This document shows, one piece after another, positions 1-12,207 of a stretch of DNA of 64,000 nt. Origin of the DNA: Dioscorea cayenensis subsp. rotundata (lineage: Eukaryota > Streptophyta > Magnoliopsida > Dioscoreales > Dioscoreaceae); assembly GCF_009730915.1 (NCBI RefSeq), contig NC_052489.1, positions 2,321,622 to 2,385,621 on the forward strand. Direction: 5' to 3'. Within the stretch, counting starts at the first letter, position 1; every line of letters begins with the position of its first letter. Both the position numbers and the translations under genes were made by a program. Below the pieces are notes generated by a model. The model did not search any database and was not told the origin of the DNA. It saw only the letters and a program-made list of their open reading frames with translations.

Positions 1-267
1 CATTATTGGTTAGATTAGTGAATTTGATAGAAAGGCAATGAGCCCCTCTGTGGACCTCTTCACCCTTAAAAAGAATATTATTCCAACCAACAATGATTCC
101 ACCCGCCGAGCCATTGGCCGGGATAAAGAAAAGTGGTCTAAACAGTGGATATTCATTATATATTCTCCACTGTTTATGTTAGAGGAGAAAAAATTGGATG
201 GAGCCGGCTTCACCCGGGTCTCTCACTCATATGATGACACATGTATATTCATTAAATGTACAAGGTA

Positions 268-760
268 TAATTGCCATATAAGTCCCTATAATTGTGTACT
301 TTTTGCCTTTTTAGTCCTTGTAATACTTTTAGGTACATTTAAGTCCTCATATTTGATCGAGTTGGGACTTTCGAGTCTGAGGCGTAGATGGCGTTATCTT
401 CGCCGTTTCTTTTGAGCTGGCATGGTTTTAAATATTTGCTGTTATGTACAATTAAGTCCTTGTATTTGATCGAGTTGGGACTTTTTAGTCCCCCTATTTC
501 GTAATAAAAAAGTCACATTTGCAGTTAGGTCCAATTAAGTCCTCATATTTGATCGATTTGGGACTTTTTAGTCCCCCAATTTCATAATAAAAAAAGTCAC
601 GTCGAGCAAGAAAGAAAGCGGCAAAGTTAACGCCATCTATGCCATGACTAGAAAGTCTCAACTCGATCAAATATGAGGGACTTAAATGTACCTAAAAATA
701 TTACAAGTACTAAAAAGGCAGAGAAAAGTACACAATTACAGGGGACTCGTATGGCAATTA
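268..760. mobile_element. Foldback MITE-like element with long inverted arms and internal direct repeats
   Basis: The left arm (about 268-410) and right arm (about 605-760) are imperfect inverted copies of each other over roughly 145 bp. Both outer ends read TAATTGCCAT on opposite strands. The loop carries two direct copies of about 80 bp (around 451-520 and 532-600) containing the motif TTTGATCGA and the run GGGACTTTTTAGTCCCCC. The arms carry the same motif, so the element was probably built by repeated duplication of one unit. I saw no convincing target-site duplication, so the family is undetermined. Confidence 0.7.
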
Positions 761-825
761 AGAAGTTTTGGTTACCCTGCAACTACTGTAAGTAGTCAAA
801 TGTAACCGGTTTTACATGTAAAAAA

Positions 826-1558
826 AGTCGTTTGGTTTGTTGTGAAATCGCTTTTTACATGTAAACTGATTTTAGCGTTTTTGTACTTTTTCATGCATTT
901 TCAACTTACACAGAATTTTCTTTCGTAAGTTGAAATCTGACAAAAACATTTAGCTAAAATCATCATTCTTCACTCTCAAATTATGCATTAAAAATGAAAA
1001 CTTACATGTAATCAATTGTTAATATAATTAAACTTATACTTATTTATATTTTATTAAATTTATATTTAAAAATAAAACCAATTTGTATTTAATTTTAATT
1101 AAAACAATATTTTTTTATATAAAAATTAAAGAATTTTATATATTTTTTTAATTTAATAAAATTATTATTAATTTAATTAATTAATTAATTTACATTAGTG
1201 TTAAGAGTAGATGGGGAGAGTTAAATTAATTATTTAGAGTTAGTGTTTAATTATTTATGTTTCTTCTTATTATTTGGCTTAGTTATTTGAGTTTTCGATT
1301 ATTATTTTTTTAATGTAATAAATACTTTTATTAAATTATTTAATTAATTTAAAAAAATTAAATTAAATTAAATTAAATTAATTATTTTTAGTTTAAATTA
1401 TTTTTAAATGTATTAAATAATTAATAATAATACAGATATATTGGGGAGTAATCTCACCCTCTACTTTATATGGTGACTATGTCTTCTAATTTTACATCAA
1501 ACCAAAACAAATTAAAAGTAATGCAAACGATTTTTAAGTTACAACAAACCAAACATCG
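826..1558. mobile_element. Probable non-autonomous TIR element, A+T-rich core
   Basis: A motif TTTGGTTTGTTGTGAAATCG at 831-850 recurs inverted at about 1528-1553 (ACAACAAACCAAA preceded by CGATTTTTAAGTT). The interior is extremely A+T rich (runs of TTAAT/AAATT) and non-coding. Outside both ends there are also matching ACATGTAA-containing flanks, so the true boundary may lie further out. No target duplication could be fixed. Confidence 0.4.
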
Positions 1559-1635
1559 ATGATGTAAATAGAAATCGCAAAGATTTTTCACTTACGACCG
1601 TAATTTCATTTTACATGTAATTTCACTCACGGATC

Positions 1636-2465
1636 GTCGATTCGGGCTTGGCCCATCGGGACCCCACCCCACCAAATAAAAATGGGCGGGTTGGGTTGAT
1701 CTTTTATAGGCCCACCCGGGAGACTGGGCTTTAAACGGGCCAACCCGTGCGGGCCGCGGGTTGGGCGGGGCGGGCCGCGAGTTGGGGCGGGTCGGCCCGC
1801 CTCTAATATATATATAATATATTTTATATATAATATATATATATATATATATTGATATTGACATATTGTTAAGGATTTAAATTAAAAAATAAATAAATAA
1901 TTTTAATGAAGTTTAATATGCATTTAATTATGTTTTAAAAGAAATATGGAGATAACAAAACATTTTAATGACTATTGATTTTTGATGAATATTATGATTA
2001 GTAATGGATGTTTTTATTTTGTGCTTTGTTAATTTTTGTTAAATTTTTTTGTTGATTGTAATGGATGAATGTTATAATTGTAATAGATGTCTTTTATCTT
2101 ATGGTTTGTTGTTGTTTTAAATTTTGTTGATTGTAAATTTATAATAGTGTTTTTATTTAGAGATTTTGTAATTATTGTTGATTTTGTTAGTTTTTGAATA
2201 TTATAATGGATGTTTTTATTTTGTTAATTATTGCATGTTTTAATTTTTTTAATTTAGTTTTTTATGAATTTATAATGAATGTTTCAAATGTTTTATATAT
2301 TGCAACATTTATAAAAAAATAAAATAAATTAATTATTTTTGATTTTTGGTGGTGCCCGCCCAACCCACAACCCAAAAGCAGGGTCCAGTCGGGTTGGCAT
2401 TTTTGCCGCCCGCCATTTGACGAGGCAGCCCGGGCCCTGCCTCGCCAACCCGTTTGATCGCTTCT
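1636..2465. mobile_element. Candidate hAT-like remnant: GC-rich ends around an A+T core
   Basis: Two GC-rich blocks (1636-1808 and 2350-2465) stand out in otherwise A+T-rich DNA. Each is dense in copies of GGGTTGGC, CGGGCC and AACCCG. The low end reads CGATTCGGGCTTGGCC, and the high end on the opposite strand reads CGATCAAACGGGTTGGCG, an imperfect inverted match. Repeated short CG-containing motifs near the ends are typical of Ac/hAT non-autonomous elements. The family call is inference; the compositional contrast is what the sequence shows. Confidence 0.35.
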
Positions 2466-3686
2466 ACGACAACCAAATGTTTCTAAACCAAATGTGACAA
2501 AAACTTTTGTAACTTATGACAAATGGATTTTTTTAATTAACAAAAATTTTTTAATATCTTAACGTATAAAAAGTTAAGATTCTCGCACTAACAATATTAT
2601 GAGGAATCCGATAATAAATTTATTTAAATAAACTAAAAATCTTATCGGTTAAAAATTTTTATAATTAACTAATATATCAATTAGTGAAATGATGTAGATA
2701 ATAAACTCCTCCAAAAAAAATAAAAATTTTATCCATTAAAATTTTTATTTAATTAACTAATAATTAATTAGTAAAATCAAATAAGATAATAATATAATAA
2801 ATTCATTAAAAAAAACTCAAAATCCTAACCTATGAAGTTTTTATATTCTATCATTGAGAGGAACCGTTCTTTATAAATTATAAAGTTTTGTGCATTCAAT
2901 GAAATATATATATGTCAATATGTCATTACAAGAGTGAAAGACTCATCCATTTTTTCTCGGTGTAAGATGATGTTGTGTTTAGTAAATATATATATATATA
3001 TATATATAGGTGCGAGTGGGCCATAATATTATACTTTTAATTTATTTTCGATTTAAAAGTAAAATTTTTAGAAAATCAGGGACGTTTTGGATATTTGATA
3101 TAATTGAAGGACTTGTTGGAGAATTAAAATAGTTGGAGAGATTTGTTGTTAAATTAAACTCCTTAATTAATTTAGTTTTAGAAGGTATTGGTGACATCTT
3201 GGTGCATTTTAAGCTATCATAAATAATCAATTTTGTCCGAATTGTCTCCAATGAAAAAAAAAAAAACCTTAGAAATAAATTACCATAGTTACTCTGTTTT
3301 ATTAATCCATGATTGAAAAAACAGAAAGATTAATTTTTATCAAAAAATAAATGAAAAATTTAGTAATAAAAAAAAAAGGAGAAGATATACATTGAAAAAG
3401 GTGTTGTATTTTAGTGAAACTGTTGTGCCTATCCTTTAAAATGACATCATCCTAATGAAACTGAAGCTTTGAATTCAATTGACTTTGTATAAGAAACAAA
3501 CAAGTTTGAAAGAAGCAACTATATATATATGTGGTGCAATTTCATTGCAACTCTTAAAAGTCCAGTGAAAGGTGTCATCTTGCATGCCTCCCTTCCTTTT
3601 ATAATTAATTAATCCTTTATATATATATATATATATATATATGTATGGAAGTGATCATGCATATAGAACTTAGAGAAAAGTGAAGG

Positions 3687-4456
3687 ATGGGAAGAGCAAA
3701 GATACAAATAAAAAGGATTGAGAACATGATGAACAGACAAGTAACATTCTCAAAGAGAAGGAATGGATTGCTTAAGAAAGTTTATGAACTTTCAATTCTC
3801 TGTGACATTGATATTGCTCTCATTATGTTCTCTCCAGCTGGAAAGCTAGTCATGTTCTCATCAAAGAAAAGGTTCATTTCTTTATTTTCATTTCTTCTCT
3901 CTCTCTCTTTTTCTTAATGATCAGTGAATTCCTGTATATTTTTCTTTTCACCTTTTCAGTTTTGAAGATATTCTTACAAGGTTCCTTGCAGATCTCCCTC
4001 AAAAATCAAAGAGAAATGTAACCATTATTAATCTATATATATATATATACATATATTGTTTTGTTTGATATTATATATATCTTATGTTGTTTTCTTATGA
4101 TACTTAATTGGATGAAAAATCTTGAGCAGCAAGTGCAATGAAGAGGTATGTTTTTTTTATCACTCTTATTATTGTTCTTTTTTTTTAGTATTAATTAAAT
4201 AAACTTTCATGTTTTCTGCACAGTTATTGCAAAACATCTCTTCAGAAGTTAAATTATGAGAGTTCATTAGCTTCTCAGTGTTCTTCATCCAGGTTCTATT
4301 TAGTATTAATACTTTCTTTTGTTTTTCATACAAAAAACATAGGAACATTTAGAATGTATTGTTATTCTTTAATTGTTAACTATTAATTGCAGCTCAAGAG
4401 ATTCAATCAGGAAGAATATAGAGGTAAATAACTTGGCCAACTTTTTTCTTTTATAT

Positions 4457-4494
<38 letters not shown>

Positions 4495-5279
4495 TAATTA
4501 AGATTGTATGAAATTTTGTAGGACCTTTGTAATGAGATAAAGGAATGCAAGATCAAATTGGAGGAAGACACAAAGAAATTAAGGTATGGATTAGTCTCAG
4601 TTTAAGCTTGAAATTTAGAAATAATTTATTAAGAACTTGTGAGATAAGTTTGGATACATATAAATGAAAGGATTCTACATGGAGATGTGAGTAAAAAACT
4701 ATCTATGAATGAAGTTGAAGAGCATGAAGTCATATTAAATGAAGCTTTGAGCAAAGTGTTACAAAAAAAGGTTAGACCTCTCTTGATTTTCAAATAGCTT
4801 CTGTGTTTTTTCTCTTTAATCTTATGCTTAAATTCTCTAATTAACCAAAAAAAAATTAAATTAAATTTTATAGAAAACATTGGAAGGGAAAATGCAATCA
4901 GATGATGATCAAATTATAAGGTGATTATTTTTAATATATGTTCATTTATTTATCACATTATATATGTCTTGAAAATTTTTGTTTATTTTAATTTTAAGGG
5001 AAAAAAGATCAAGCTTTGGTGAATGTTTACATCCAAGCACAATGGACTTCATGGGCATTTTATCACAGGGAGATGAGATACAACCAACAAACCCAGTAAG
5101 TTTATATATATATATATATTCAAGGATAAATTGAAATATTTTTTATCTATTAAATCATATGTAACTTTGATGAGTATTATATGTTAATAAATGTTTAATT
5201 AAGTTTTCTTTTTTGGCTGCAGGGACCTGTCACAACAGTTCTACAGAATCAAGGGCTGGAAGATAATTTACACCTCTAA
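3687..5279 (+). CDS. MIKC*-type MADS-box transcription factor
   Basis: The protein opens with an intact MADS domain ([20 protein letters not shown] onward, about residues 1-60). The ending [18 protein letters not shown] followed by [13 protein letters not shown] is the signature of the AGL30/65/66/104 (MIKC*) class, whose dimers regulate pollen maturation genes. Supported exons: 3687-3871, 3960-4017, 4134-4145 (12-nt microexon), 4224 or 4246 to 4292, 4393-4423, 4522-4583, 4671-4770, 4874-4920, 4999-5095, 5223-5279; donors are GT and acceptors AG. The K region includes [16 protein letters not shown] and [17 protein letters not shown]. With the 4246 acceptor the frame is open (231 aa). The more conserved exon 4 from 4224 is one base out of frame (see findings). 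The DNA-binding domain call is firm; the middle exon structure is uncertain. Confidence 0.85.
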
Positions 5280-5917
5280 TTAGTGTGTTTGTTTCAAGTA
5301 ATTTCCTTCAAGTGGGTTTTATGTAAATATAAACACTTTTATTTTAATCCCTGAAATACAAAACATTTTTGCTTTCATAAATGTAGATATATTCATCCCT
5401 GTAAAACTAGTAGCTATTTATCTATTTACAGAAGCATCAGAACAGGATTTATGTAATTAAGAGATTTTGGAGGGTTATGAAAGCAAAAGAATCCCAAAAA
5501 TAAAAATTTCTTGATATATTTGACATGGTTTGGCAATAATACATGATACATTCTCACAAGAACTTCACATGAATCATCAATCAATCCTGAGAAAATAAAC
5601 AAACAGAGTACCAACAATTAATTCTCAGAAAAAAAAAAAGCAAAGAACAAAAAAGAAATTCATTTACACAACAATGACAATCACAAAAAACAAGTCTTTC
5701 ATTTTTTCTATCACAATGTGTTCAATATAATTCCTCCTGCACAATAAGACATTAAGAACAGATTCAGCTCCGAAAATTATCGTCTAGTGTTTGTCGAGAA
5801 GTGTTTGCAAGAGCAGAAGGTTTTATACATGACTTCTGCAGAAATTTCGGCTTCGCAGTGTGATTGCTAGCCGAGCACGGGCCAAGAAAGATCAAATCGA
5901 ACTAAAATTTTAACGCG
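5280..5917. other. Convergent 3' flanks of the MADS-box and MUB genes
   Basis: This gap lies between the MADS stop codon and the MUB stop codon, so it should hold both 3' untranslated regions. No coding potential is visible. Confidence 0.5.
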
Positions 5918-8439
5918 TCACAGTATACTGCATGTGCATCGGTTCTGTTTAGGGGATTTTGCAAGTTGTTTTTCTGCAAGAGACTAAGGAATTAGTCCCG
6001 GACTTAAAACAATGCGATTCAGTTAGAAATGGCAGATAAACTCGGCAACAAGTATTATCTATATATAAATATATAATCCTTGCATGTACAAATATATAAT
6101 TGTGTTAGGATCAGAATAGATGCAACAAAAAAAAAAGGAAAAATAAAACCTGTTTTCAGAAAAATAAACAGTTTTTCGGGTAAATCAGAGGACTTTGCTT
6201 CAAGCTGAGCAACTATTTGGTTAAAGTGATGATTTCAGAAAAAGAAGAGTATGGCAGTGAACAAAGCATCATTGTTTTCAATCCTGCAATTTTCACTTCA
6301 TATATAGAAACACACCAAAACAGGAGGAAATCAAGTTACTGATGTTCATTAAAAAATATAAATATTAAAAGAAAAGAAACTTTGAAAAAATGAACTACTT
6401 AGAGTGTTATTAGTCAGAGCAGAGGGTGATGGCCTACTCATCTAAGGCTTTCTATATTGTCACCCTTCAGTATATACATACACTTTGCCGCACATATATT
6501 TAAGCTCTTTCTGAAATTCATATAAACAAGCTTATCATTTTTGTTATGATCCATAAGAGCATTAAATTATGTTATTGTCATCACTGAACACACTAAACAC
6601 TTACAACTTGCAGGTCACCAACTCAACAGCACAATATTATTCTTACAGGAGCTCACCAACTCAGCAGCAAATCGTTATTCTAACATTATTCTAACATGTC
6701 CTTGCATCGTTCCATTGCAACTTAGCCCAAAAAAGATCTTTACTTACAGTTAGCAATCAAAAATTATAAAAGCCCTATTCAGTATTTTATATAGTCAAGC
6801 AAAAAGGAAAGAACATGATAAAGATAGTTAGGGAAAAAAACAAGTTAAAACCATAACAATGGTAATGATAATAATCACAAATAAATCAATAATCGACAAA
6901 GTCTAAACAAATGCCATGCAAATCTTGTTTTCTAAAACCAAAGCAAATTAGCAGATCCATGAAGAAATCAGCATAGATTATTATCATATATTTAAATGTA
7001 ATCAATTAAGAGGTTTCAAAATATATGGACAGTTTCAAAAGTAAAATCAAACATAATACCGTTATGTTTATCAGGTAGTGGAGGCCGCACAACAACATGC
7101 ATAGTGATTACACCACCAGGAAGTTCACCAACTGGAACTCTAGACTCAGCAAGTGTCCTATTGTCCTCCAGTACTTTTCCCGCGTTAATGAGCTTGATAT
7201 CATTTATTGTTTTCGGAGCAATTTCTTTATCTACATAAAGACAATTTTAGAGAAAATAAAATAAAATTACATCTTTCAATCACAAAACAGAGGATGTTGA
7301 AGTGTATATATTTTTGAAAGACAGCATATTGAGAAACTCATGATAAATGGTTTTCCTTAGCTGGCAAGAGAGCTGATTTACTACGCATCAAGTAACACTT
7401 AAAATGTTTTATTTCTTAAAAATAACAGTCCAATTGGGCAGATGATTTGTTCAATCTACATTTTGAACTATTGACACTCAGATGTTTCCAGTTTCAAGAA
7501 GCATGTTATATGGTAGATAAACTAGCTTCATTGTTCAATACAGGAACCAGGCCATGAATCACAATCTAATAGCTTCTACACAGAATTGATTACTGGTTGC
7601 AAAGAGTAACATATTGTATAGCAGACACATCTTAACTTACATAACCTTTCTATCATCAAATAAAGTCAGCTTCAGACTCAAGGCAAAAAATATAAATAAA
7701 AACCAGACAAACAAACAGATGCCACATTGAATAACTTTAATGAATTGCAAAACAATTTTAAAAATATAAAAGATATTTTACCAAAATCATCTAGTCACAA
7801 CCAAAATGAAAAACAGAAATGCTTTGTATCTGAAACATGCTTAGAATGGACAGAAGAGTAGTATACATACATATAACCAAGGTAAGACAATCGATCAAAT
7901 AATCAACTAGTTTATCCATTGGGTCTCCACAACAACAAACAAAGGAAAACCCCCACATATATCAGAAACAACAGTATAAACAGTTCTTCTCATCATCAAA
8001 GACTAAGTTTTTATAAATCAATAGATCAACCAGTTCTTGAATAAAGGATCAATTGAACAACAGAGACTATAATTCATTCAATCACACATAAAGAGTAGAA
8101 GAAGTAGTTAGAACAAAGTCACATCACAACAATTGATATCTGAAAGACTCTTGCACAATAATCTAAATAATTCATTTGAAATCAAAACTAATAATTTGCA
8201 GCAAATTAAAAAGCAGAACATGAATTATTTGCATAATTGGATCTATAAAGATCAAAGAAGCAATAACCTAGATCTCACTGAAAAATCACAAATGGCATGA
8301 ACCTCTTACCTTGAGGCCATCGAGAGAGTATAGATTCCTTCAGAGACGCAACCGACGACGATGGATTGAATTTGTTCGGCCCTATGTCAGTACCATCAAA
8401 AAGCCTGAATTTAAGGTCAATCCAATCCTCTCCAGCCAT
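5918..8439 (-). CDS. MUB: Membrane-anchored ubiquitin-fold protein (MUB)
   Basis: Three exons on the minus strand (8439-8310, 7230-7060, 5973-5918) join cleanly into a 118-residue protein, the usual MUB length. The N-terminal ubiquitin-like fold begins MAGEDWIDLKFRLFDGTDIG and continues SSVASLKESILSRWP. Exon 2 carries NDIKLINAGKVLEDNRTLAE and VGELPGGVITMHVVVRPP, and exon 3 ends CTCSIL. The last four residues (C-S-I-L) form a CaaX box whose final Leu favours geranylgeranylation, and the Cys two residues upstream is a possible palmitoylation site. MUBs sit at the plasma membrane and dock group VI ubiquitin-conjugating enzymes (UBC8 type). They have no GG tail for conjugation, and none is seen here. 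Introns are about 1.1 kb each. The 5' leader probably covers 8440 to about 8720. Confidence 0.93.
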
Positions 8440-10758
8440 TCCAAGAACGAGAATCAAAACCAAACTCCTAGAACTCCATGAATCCCCAGGAAAGAAAAAA
8501 ATCAACGAAATCCCAATGGAAAATCCAAACAAATGCAAAGAATAATCAATGAAGAAGCAGATCAAATCAACCACTAAAAACCCCGATGGATATATGATAT
8601 ATCTCCTCTAAAGATCCCAACTTTCATCGAATTTTTCCATCTCCGGATCGAGAAAACCCCTCAAAATAGGATCTTGATCAGTGGAAATCCTCCAAATCGA
8701 TCAAACCCGGTCCAAGATGACTTTTTTATTTATCACTTGCCCTCTCTTTCCATCTCTTCATATAAATATATAAATATATATATTTTTTAAATTGAGTTAT
8801 CTAATAATTTTATCCGAAAAATCTATATATTTTTTTTATATAATATGGTTAATATTATCATTTAATGAAAATTAACAATTCACATCTTTTTCTTTTTTTT
8901 AGAATTAATGATTAAGTTGGAGATAAGTGAAATCAAATCACAATCAAAAGATAGCATCAAAATGACAAGCAAGGCCCATCAAATGTCAACAAAAAAAGTT
9001 AATAATTAACTCCAATCCCAAGATTCCAAATTCCAAATGATAAAGAATTATATGTAGTGTGTTTTTTTAACATATATGTATATATCACCAAAATTTTCAA
9101 ATATATAAATATATATAGAAATATATATTTATATTTATATTTAAAAAAGAAACTTGCAAGAGAATGTTAATTGTATGATTGGAAACACATAAACATGGAT
9201 AGATGAACTCCAAAAGGTATCAAATTTCTTGTTGAACCTAATGACAAAGACAATCCACCAATTTCAAGCCTTTTGTTAAGCAATTTTTTTTTTTTAAATG
9301 AATGTAAACAACTCATATAAATGTTAATCTAGTCTAAAAGATCCGATGCCAATAGATTATACATTGACCAGATACCAATAAATTATACGGTGATCTGCTT
9401 TTTGTAAGCATTTGATAAAAAACAAAAAAAATAATTCTTTTTATTTTTATTTTTAATCAATTTTTTTGATAGATGAGGAAGAAGAAGACAAGAGCATCAA
9501 AAGTCTTCTCATGATCAAGAAATCAAGATGAGTAGGATGGCACTTGTTACTCTTGAGAATAAAAAAGATTAAGAAGTGAACACAAAGTGATAGTCTCATT
9601 TGTCAGAGATCATTTTGATTAATCTGCATTATGGAAATAATCTTTATTTTTAATGAGGGATTTTCTGCAGAATGACCTAACTTTTGGTAAATTTTTTTCA
9701 GAAAATCCCAGAACTATTTAGAAATAATTTTAATTTGTCACAAAGGTGTTGGCACAACACCCTTTATAAAATTTATTCTACAAAATAATCAAACATCTGG
9801 TAAACAGATAGATCAAGAAGTTTTTGAAAGTAAATATTGATAACTTTATGCAGCAAAACAACAGGCACAGTAACAATCTGGAAGTATTTCTGATGTCATT
9901 CAAAATAGCTGAGCATCAAACTTCAAGATTGAGAATATTAATAACTCATGTGATCAGTTAGTCCTAGATCAAGAGCACAATTTAAAAGCAACATACCTGA
10001 ATGAATAAATTATTTTTACTTGTTTCCAAAAGGAAAGATTACTACATTATTCCTTACAACAGAGGCTAATATAAGGAGACAAGTTAACAAAATCAACAAA
10101 GAACCAATGCAGCATGTAGGTGCTTGAAGCAGAATTTACCATCCATCAACTCTCTTCTTTTTCTTCATCTTCCTCTTAGCTTCCCTTTCGCATAGAGAAC
10201 TCGGTAGTAAGATACGGTAAAGAGTAGTATTTCATGAAAGGTATCCTCATTACATACATACATACACACATACATATATAACTTGCTAGGACAATTTGAG
10301 CAGAAACAACAAACCTCTTTTTAACTTTTATTGATTTTCTACAATTGACAGACTCAGAAAATAAATCGAATGCACGCAAGCTAATTTTTGAGAATTAAAG
10401 AAGCATTCTTAATATATAACAGTTTCTATTCTGGCAATTCGAGGTTGATAAGAACCATTTATGGCACATACAACATAAGGTTAAAATAAGAAACTATGCT
10501 TTGTTCATATACCCACCAATTTCAGACATTTGTCAGGTTCATCAATGTCTGAACTGACCGGAAAACAACCCACTTTTTACTTCTAGAAACAACAGAGCAC
10601 ACAACTTCAACTTCAGGTTATCACCATTGCAGAAAAGGCTCACAAACTCCACAAAATGCCGTTATCAGCTCATCAAGCAATTGAACTGAATTCCATACCA
10701 TATAAGAACTTGCGAGTTATATGAAAATCCTATAGCTTAAACATTTAGGGATTGACAG
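8440..10758. other. Intergenic: MUB 5' flank and F-box gene 3' flank
   Basis: No supported coding sequence. The left part should hold the MUB leader and promoter. The right part, ending at 10758, should hold the 3' untranslated region of the F-box/kelch gene. The rest is A+T rich with ATATAAATATA-type low complexity at about 8760-8790 and 9060-9150. Confidence 0.5.
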
Positions 10759-12207
10759 CTAACAAGCTCTGCCAGTGCCGAAATTTTTTCTAGCGATAAC
10801 CTTCCAAGCATTCATTTCTCCCTCTGACAAGTCAAAGCTTCCACGAGATGAACTGGCTGAACTAGAAGAAGCATTTCCGTGAGAGGAACTAGCATGTGTG
10901 GATGATGATCTTGAAGTGGAAAGGCATGTTTGATCTTGCAAGTCCGCTTGCAAAATCGTGGTGTTATTATCGGCGTCTTTTGTAATGACATGAACCTTTC
11001 CCAGCAAACTAGCAAGCAGATAACGGGAGTGCGAGTTTGTGAAATCATGAACTGGAACTGTTTCTACCACAATGTTCCATTCATCTTTCAGAAAATCGTA
11101 CCTCTTTATCTTAGCACCATCCGTAGAATTGGAAGGTTCCAAAGCATATAGATCCCCACCAACAATAACACTCAACTTGGTCCCTGCTTGCCGTGCTGGC
11201 CAACCATCTCCCATACCAGGTGGCATCTCAAACCATGAGTTGGTCTCAGGGTCATAGATCTGACCTCCAACATCAACAAAGAAAGGCCAGCAGTATAAAC
11301 TCTGAGGCACATACAACTTCCCCATATATGGAGTCATGCCAGTTGCCATAGGCTTTAGCATGTCAGCTAGTAAATCAATTGCTAGCAGATCAGCTTTTGC
11401 AAATGGCATGGTCGGCACTTCACTCCATTGCTCTGTACATGGATCGAATACTTCAGCAGACAGTAGAGGAGTTAAACTACCTCCATTCAAATTGACTCCA
11501 CCCACTACATAGAGCTTGTTATTCAGCAAACCAGTTTTACAAAAAGCCCTGCCAGTGGCCATGGATCTCACCTCTCGCCATTGATTGAGGCACGGATCAT
11601 AACGCCATACAGACTTCATGGCTGAGGCTGTAGAGAACCCCCCAACCACATAAAGGCAGCCATCAACAACCCCGGTGGCACAACCACACAACTTAATTCG
11701 CTCAAAGACATTTCTCCTCCCCATCCACCCTCTTATGTAGTCCGCAATCTTGACACTAGAACCCAGCACATTCCACATCCAAGAACCAATTAAAGCAGTA
11801 CTAGAAGACTCTTCCTCAGGAGCAACATATGGTATTGGTGGCAACCTCTGCCATTTCCTCGACACCGGGTCAAGGCCAAGCCACATAAGTGTGTTCTCTC
11901 TTTCCACTTTCACCAGTATATAAAGCCATTCTTCAGTCGACCCAAGTTCTTTCCTCAGCTGATATACTTCATTACTGGAAAGAGCAGCTTTCCAGTTCTT
12001 TGCCACCAGCTTCATACTCAGATAGTGAATCCTCGGAACTCTTGCAAGGATTTGAAATGAAATCTCATCAGGAAGACTAGGGATTAATCTTGGATTATCA
12101 TCACAACTCGCTGTCATCTTCAGCCTTTTACAGGTTTCAGTTTGGGAGGTTTCACAATCATCCAAGGACTTGGTTCTTGACACAGGGGCACTCAATAATG
12201 ATCCCAT
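10759..12207 (-). CDS. F-box/kelch-repeat protein (At1g22040-like)
   Basis: A single uninterrupted 482-residue frame. An F-box lies at about residues 43-88 (LIPSLPDEISFQILARVPRI, then VAKNWKAALSS). Kelch repeats span about 150-390, recognisable by CLYVVGGFST, KLYVVGGVNL and GKLYVPQ, each followed by a Trp-containing strand. The C-terminus is a Ser-rich linker ending GTGRAC. F-box proteins bridge a substrate to SKP1-CUL1 ubiquitin ligases, and the kelch propeller is the presumed substrate platform. The start MGSLLS fits the N-myristoylation pattern (Gly2, Ser6), as far as a motif can tell. A 5'-leader intron is apparent at 12231-12821 (donor GTATT and acceptor TTAG on the minus strand), giving a first exon from about 12900 to 12822. 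The overall domain order matches the At1g22040 family as I remember it. Confidence 0.93.
   Translation of the reverse strand: MGSLLSAPVSRTKSLDDCETSQTETCKRLKMTASCDDNPRLIPSLPDEISFQILARVPRIHYLSMKLVAKNWKAALSSNEVYQLRKELGSTEEWLYILVKVERENTLMWLGLDPVSRKWQRLPPIPYVAPEEESSSTALIGSWMWNVLGSSVKIADYIRGWMGRRNVFERIKLCGCATGVVDGCLYVVGGFSTASAMKSVWRYDPCLNQWREVRSMATGRAFCKTGLLNNKLYVVGGVNLNGGSLTPLLSAEVFDPCTEQWSEVPTMPFAKADLLAIDLLADMLKPMATGMTPYMGKLYVPQSLYCWPFFVDVGGQIYDPETNSWFEMPPGMGDGWPARQAGTKLSVIVGGDLYALEPSNSTDGAKIKRYDFLKDEWNIVVETVPVHDFTNSHSRYLLASLLGKVHVITKDADNNTTILQADLQDQTCLSTSRSSSTHASSSHGNASSSSASSSRGSFDLSEGEMNAWKVIARKNFGTGRAC

Larger units (their letters stand above)
1..3686. other. Repeat-rich flank without a supported gene
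   Basis: No reading frame here resembles a protein. The stretch holds a foldback element (268-760), a second inverted-repeat element (about 826-1558), two GC-rich islands (1636-1808 and 2350-2465) around an A+T-rich core, and microsatellites. The last few hundred bases before 3687 would contain the promoter and 5' leader of the MADS-box gene. They include a TA run at about 3619-3641, and I cannot single out a TATA box. Confidence 0.6.

Noticed and set aside
1592-1864. Pro/Arg-rich frame on the minus strand
   Set aside because: It comes from the GC-rich island and a TA microsatellite, not from a gene.
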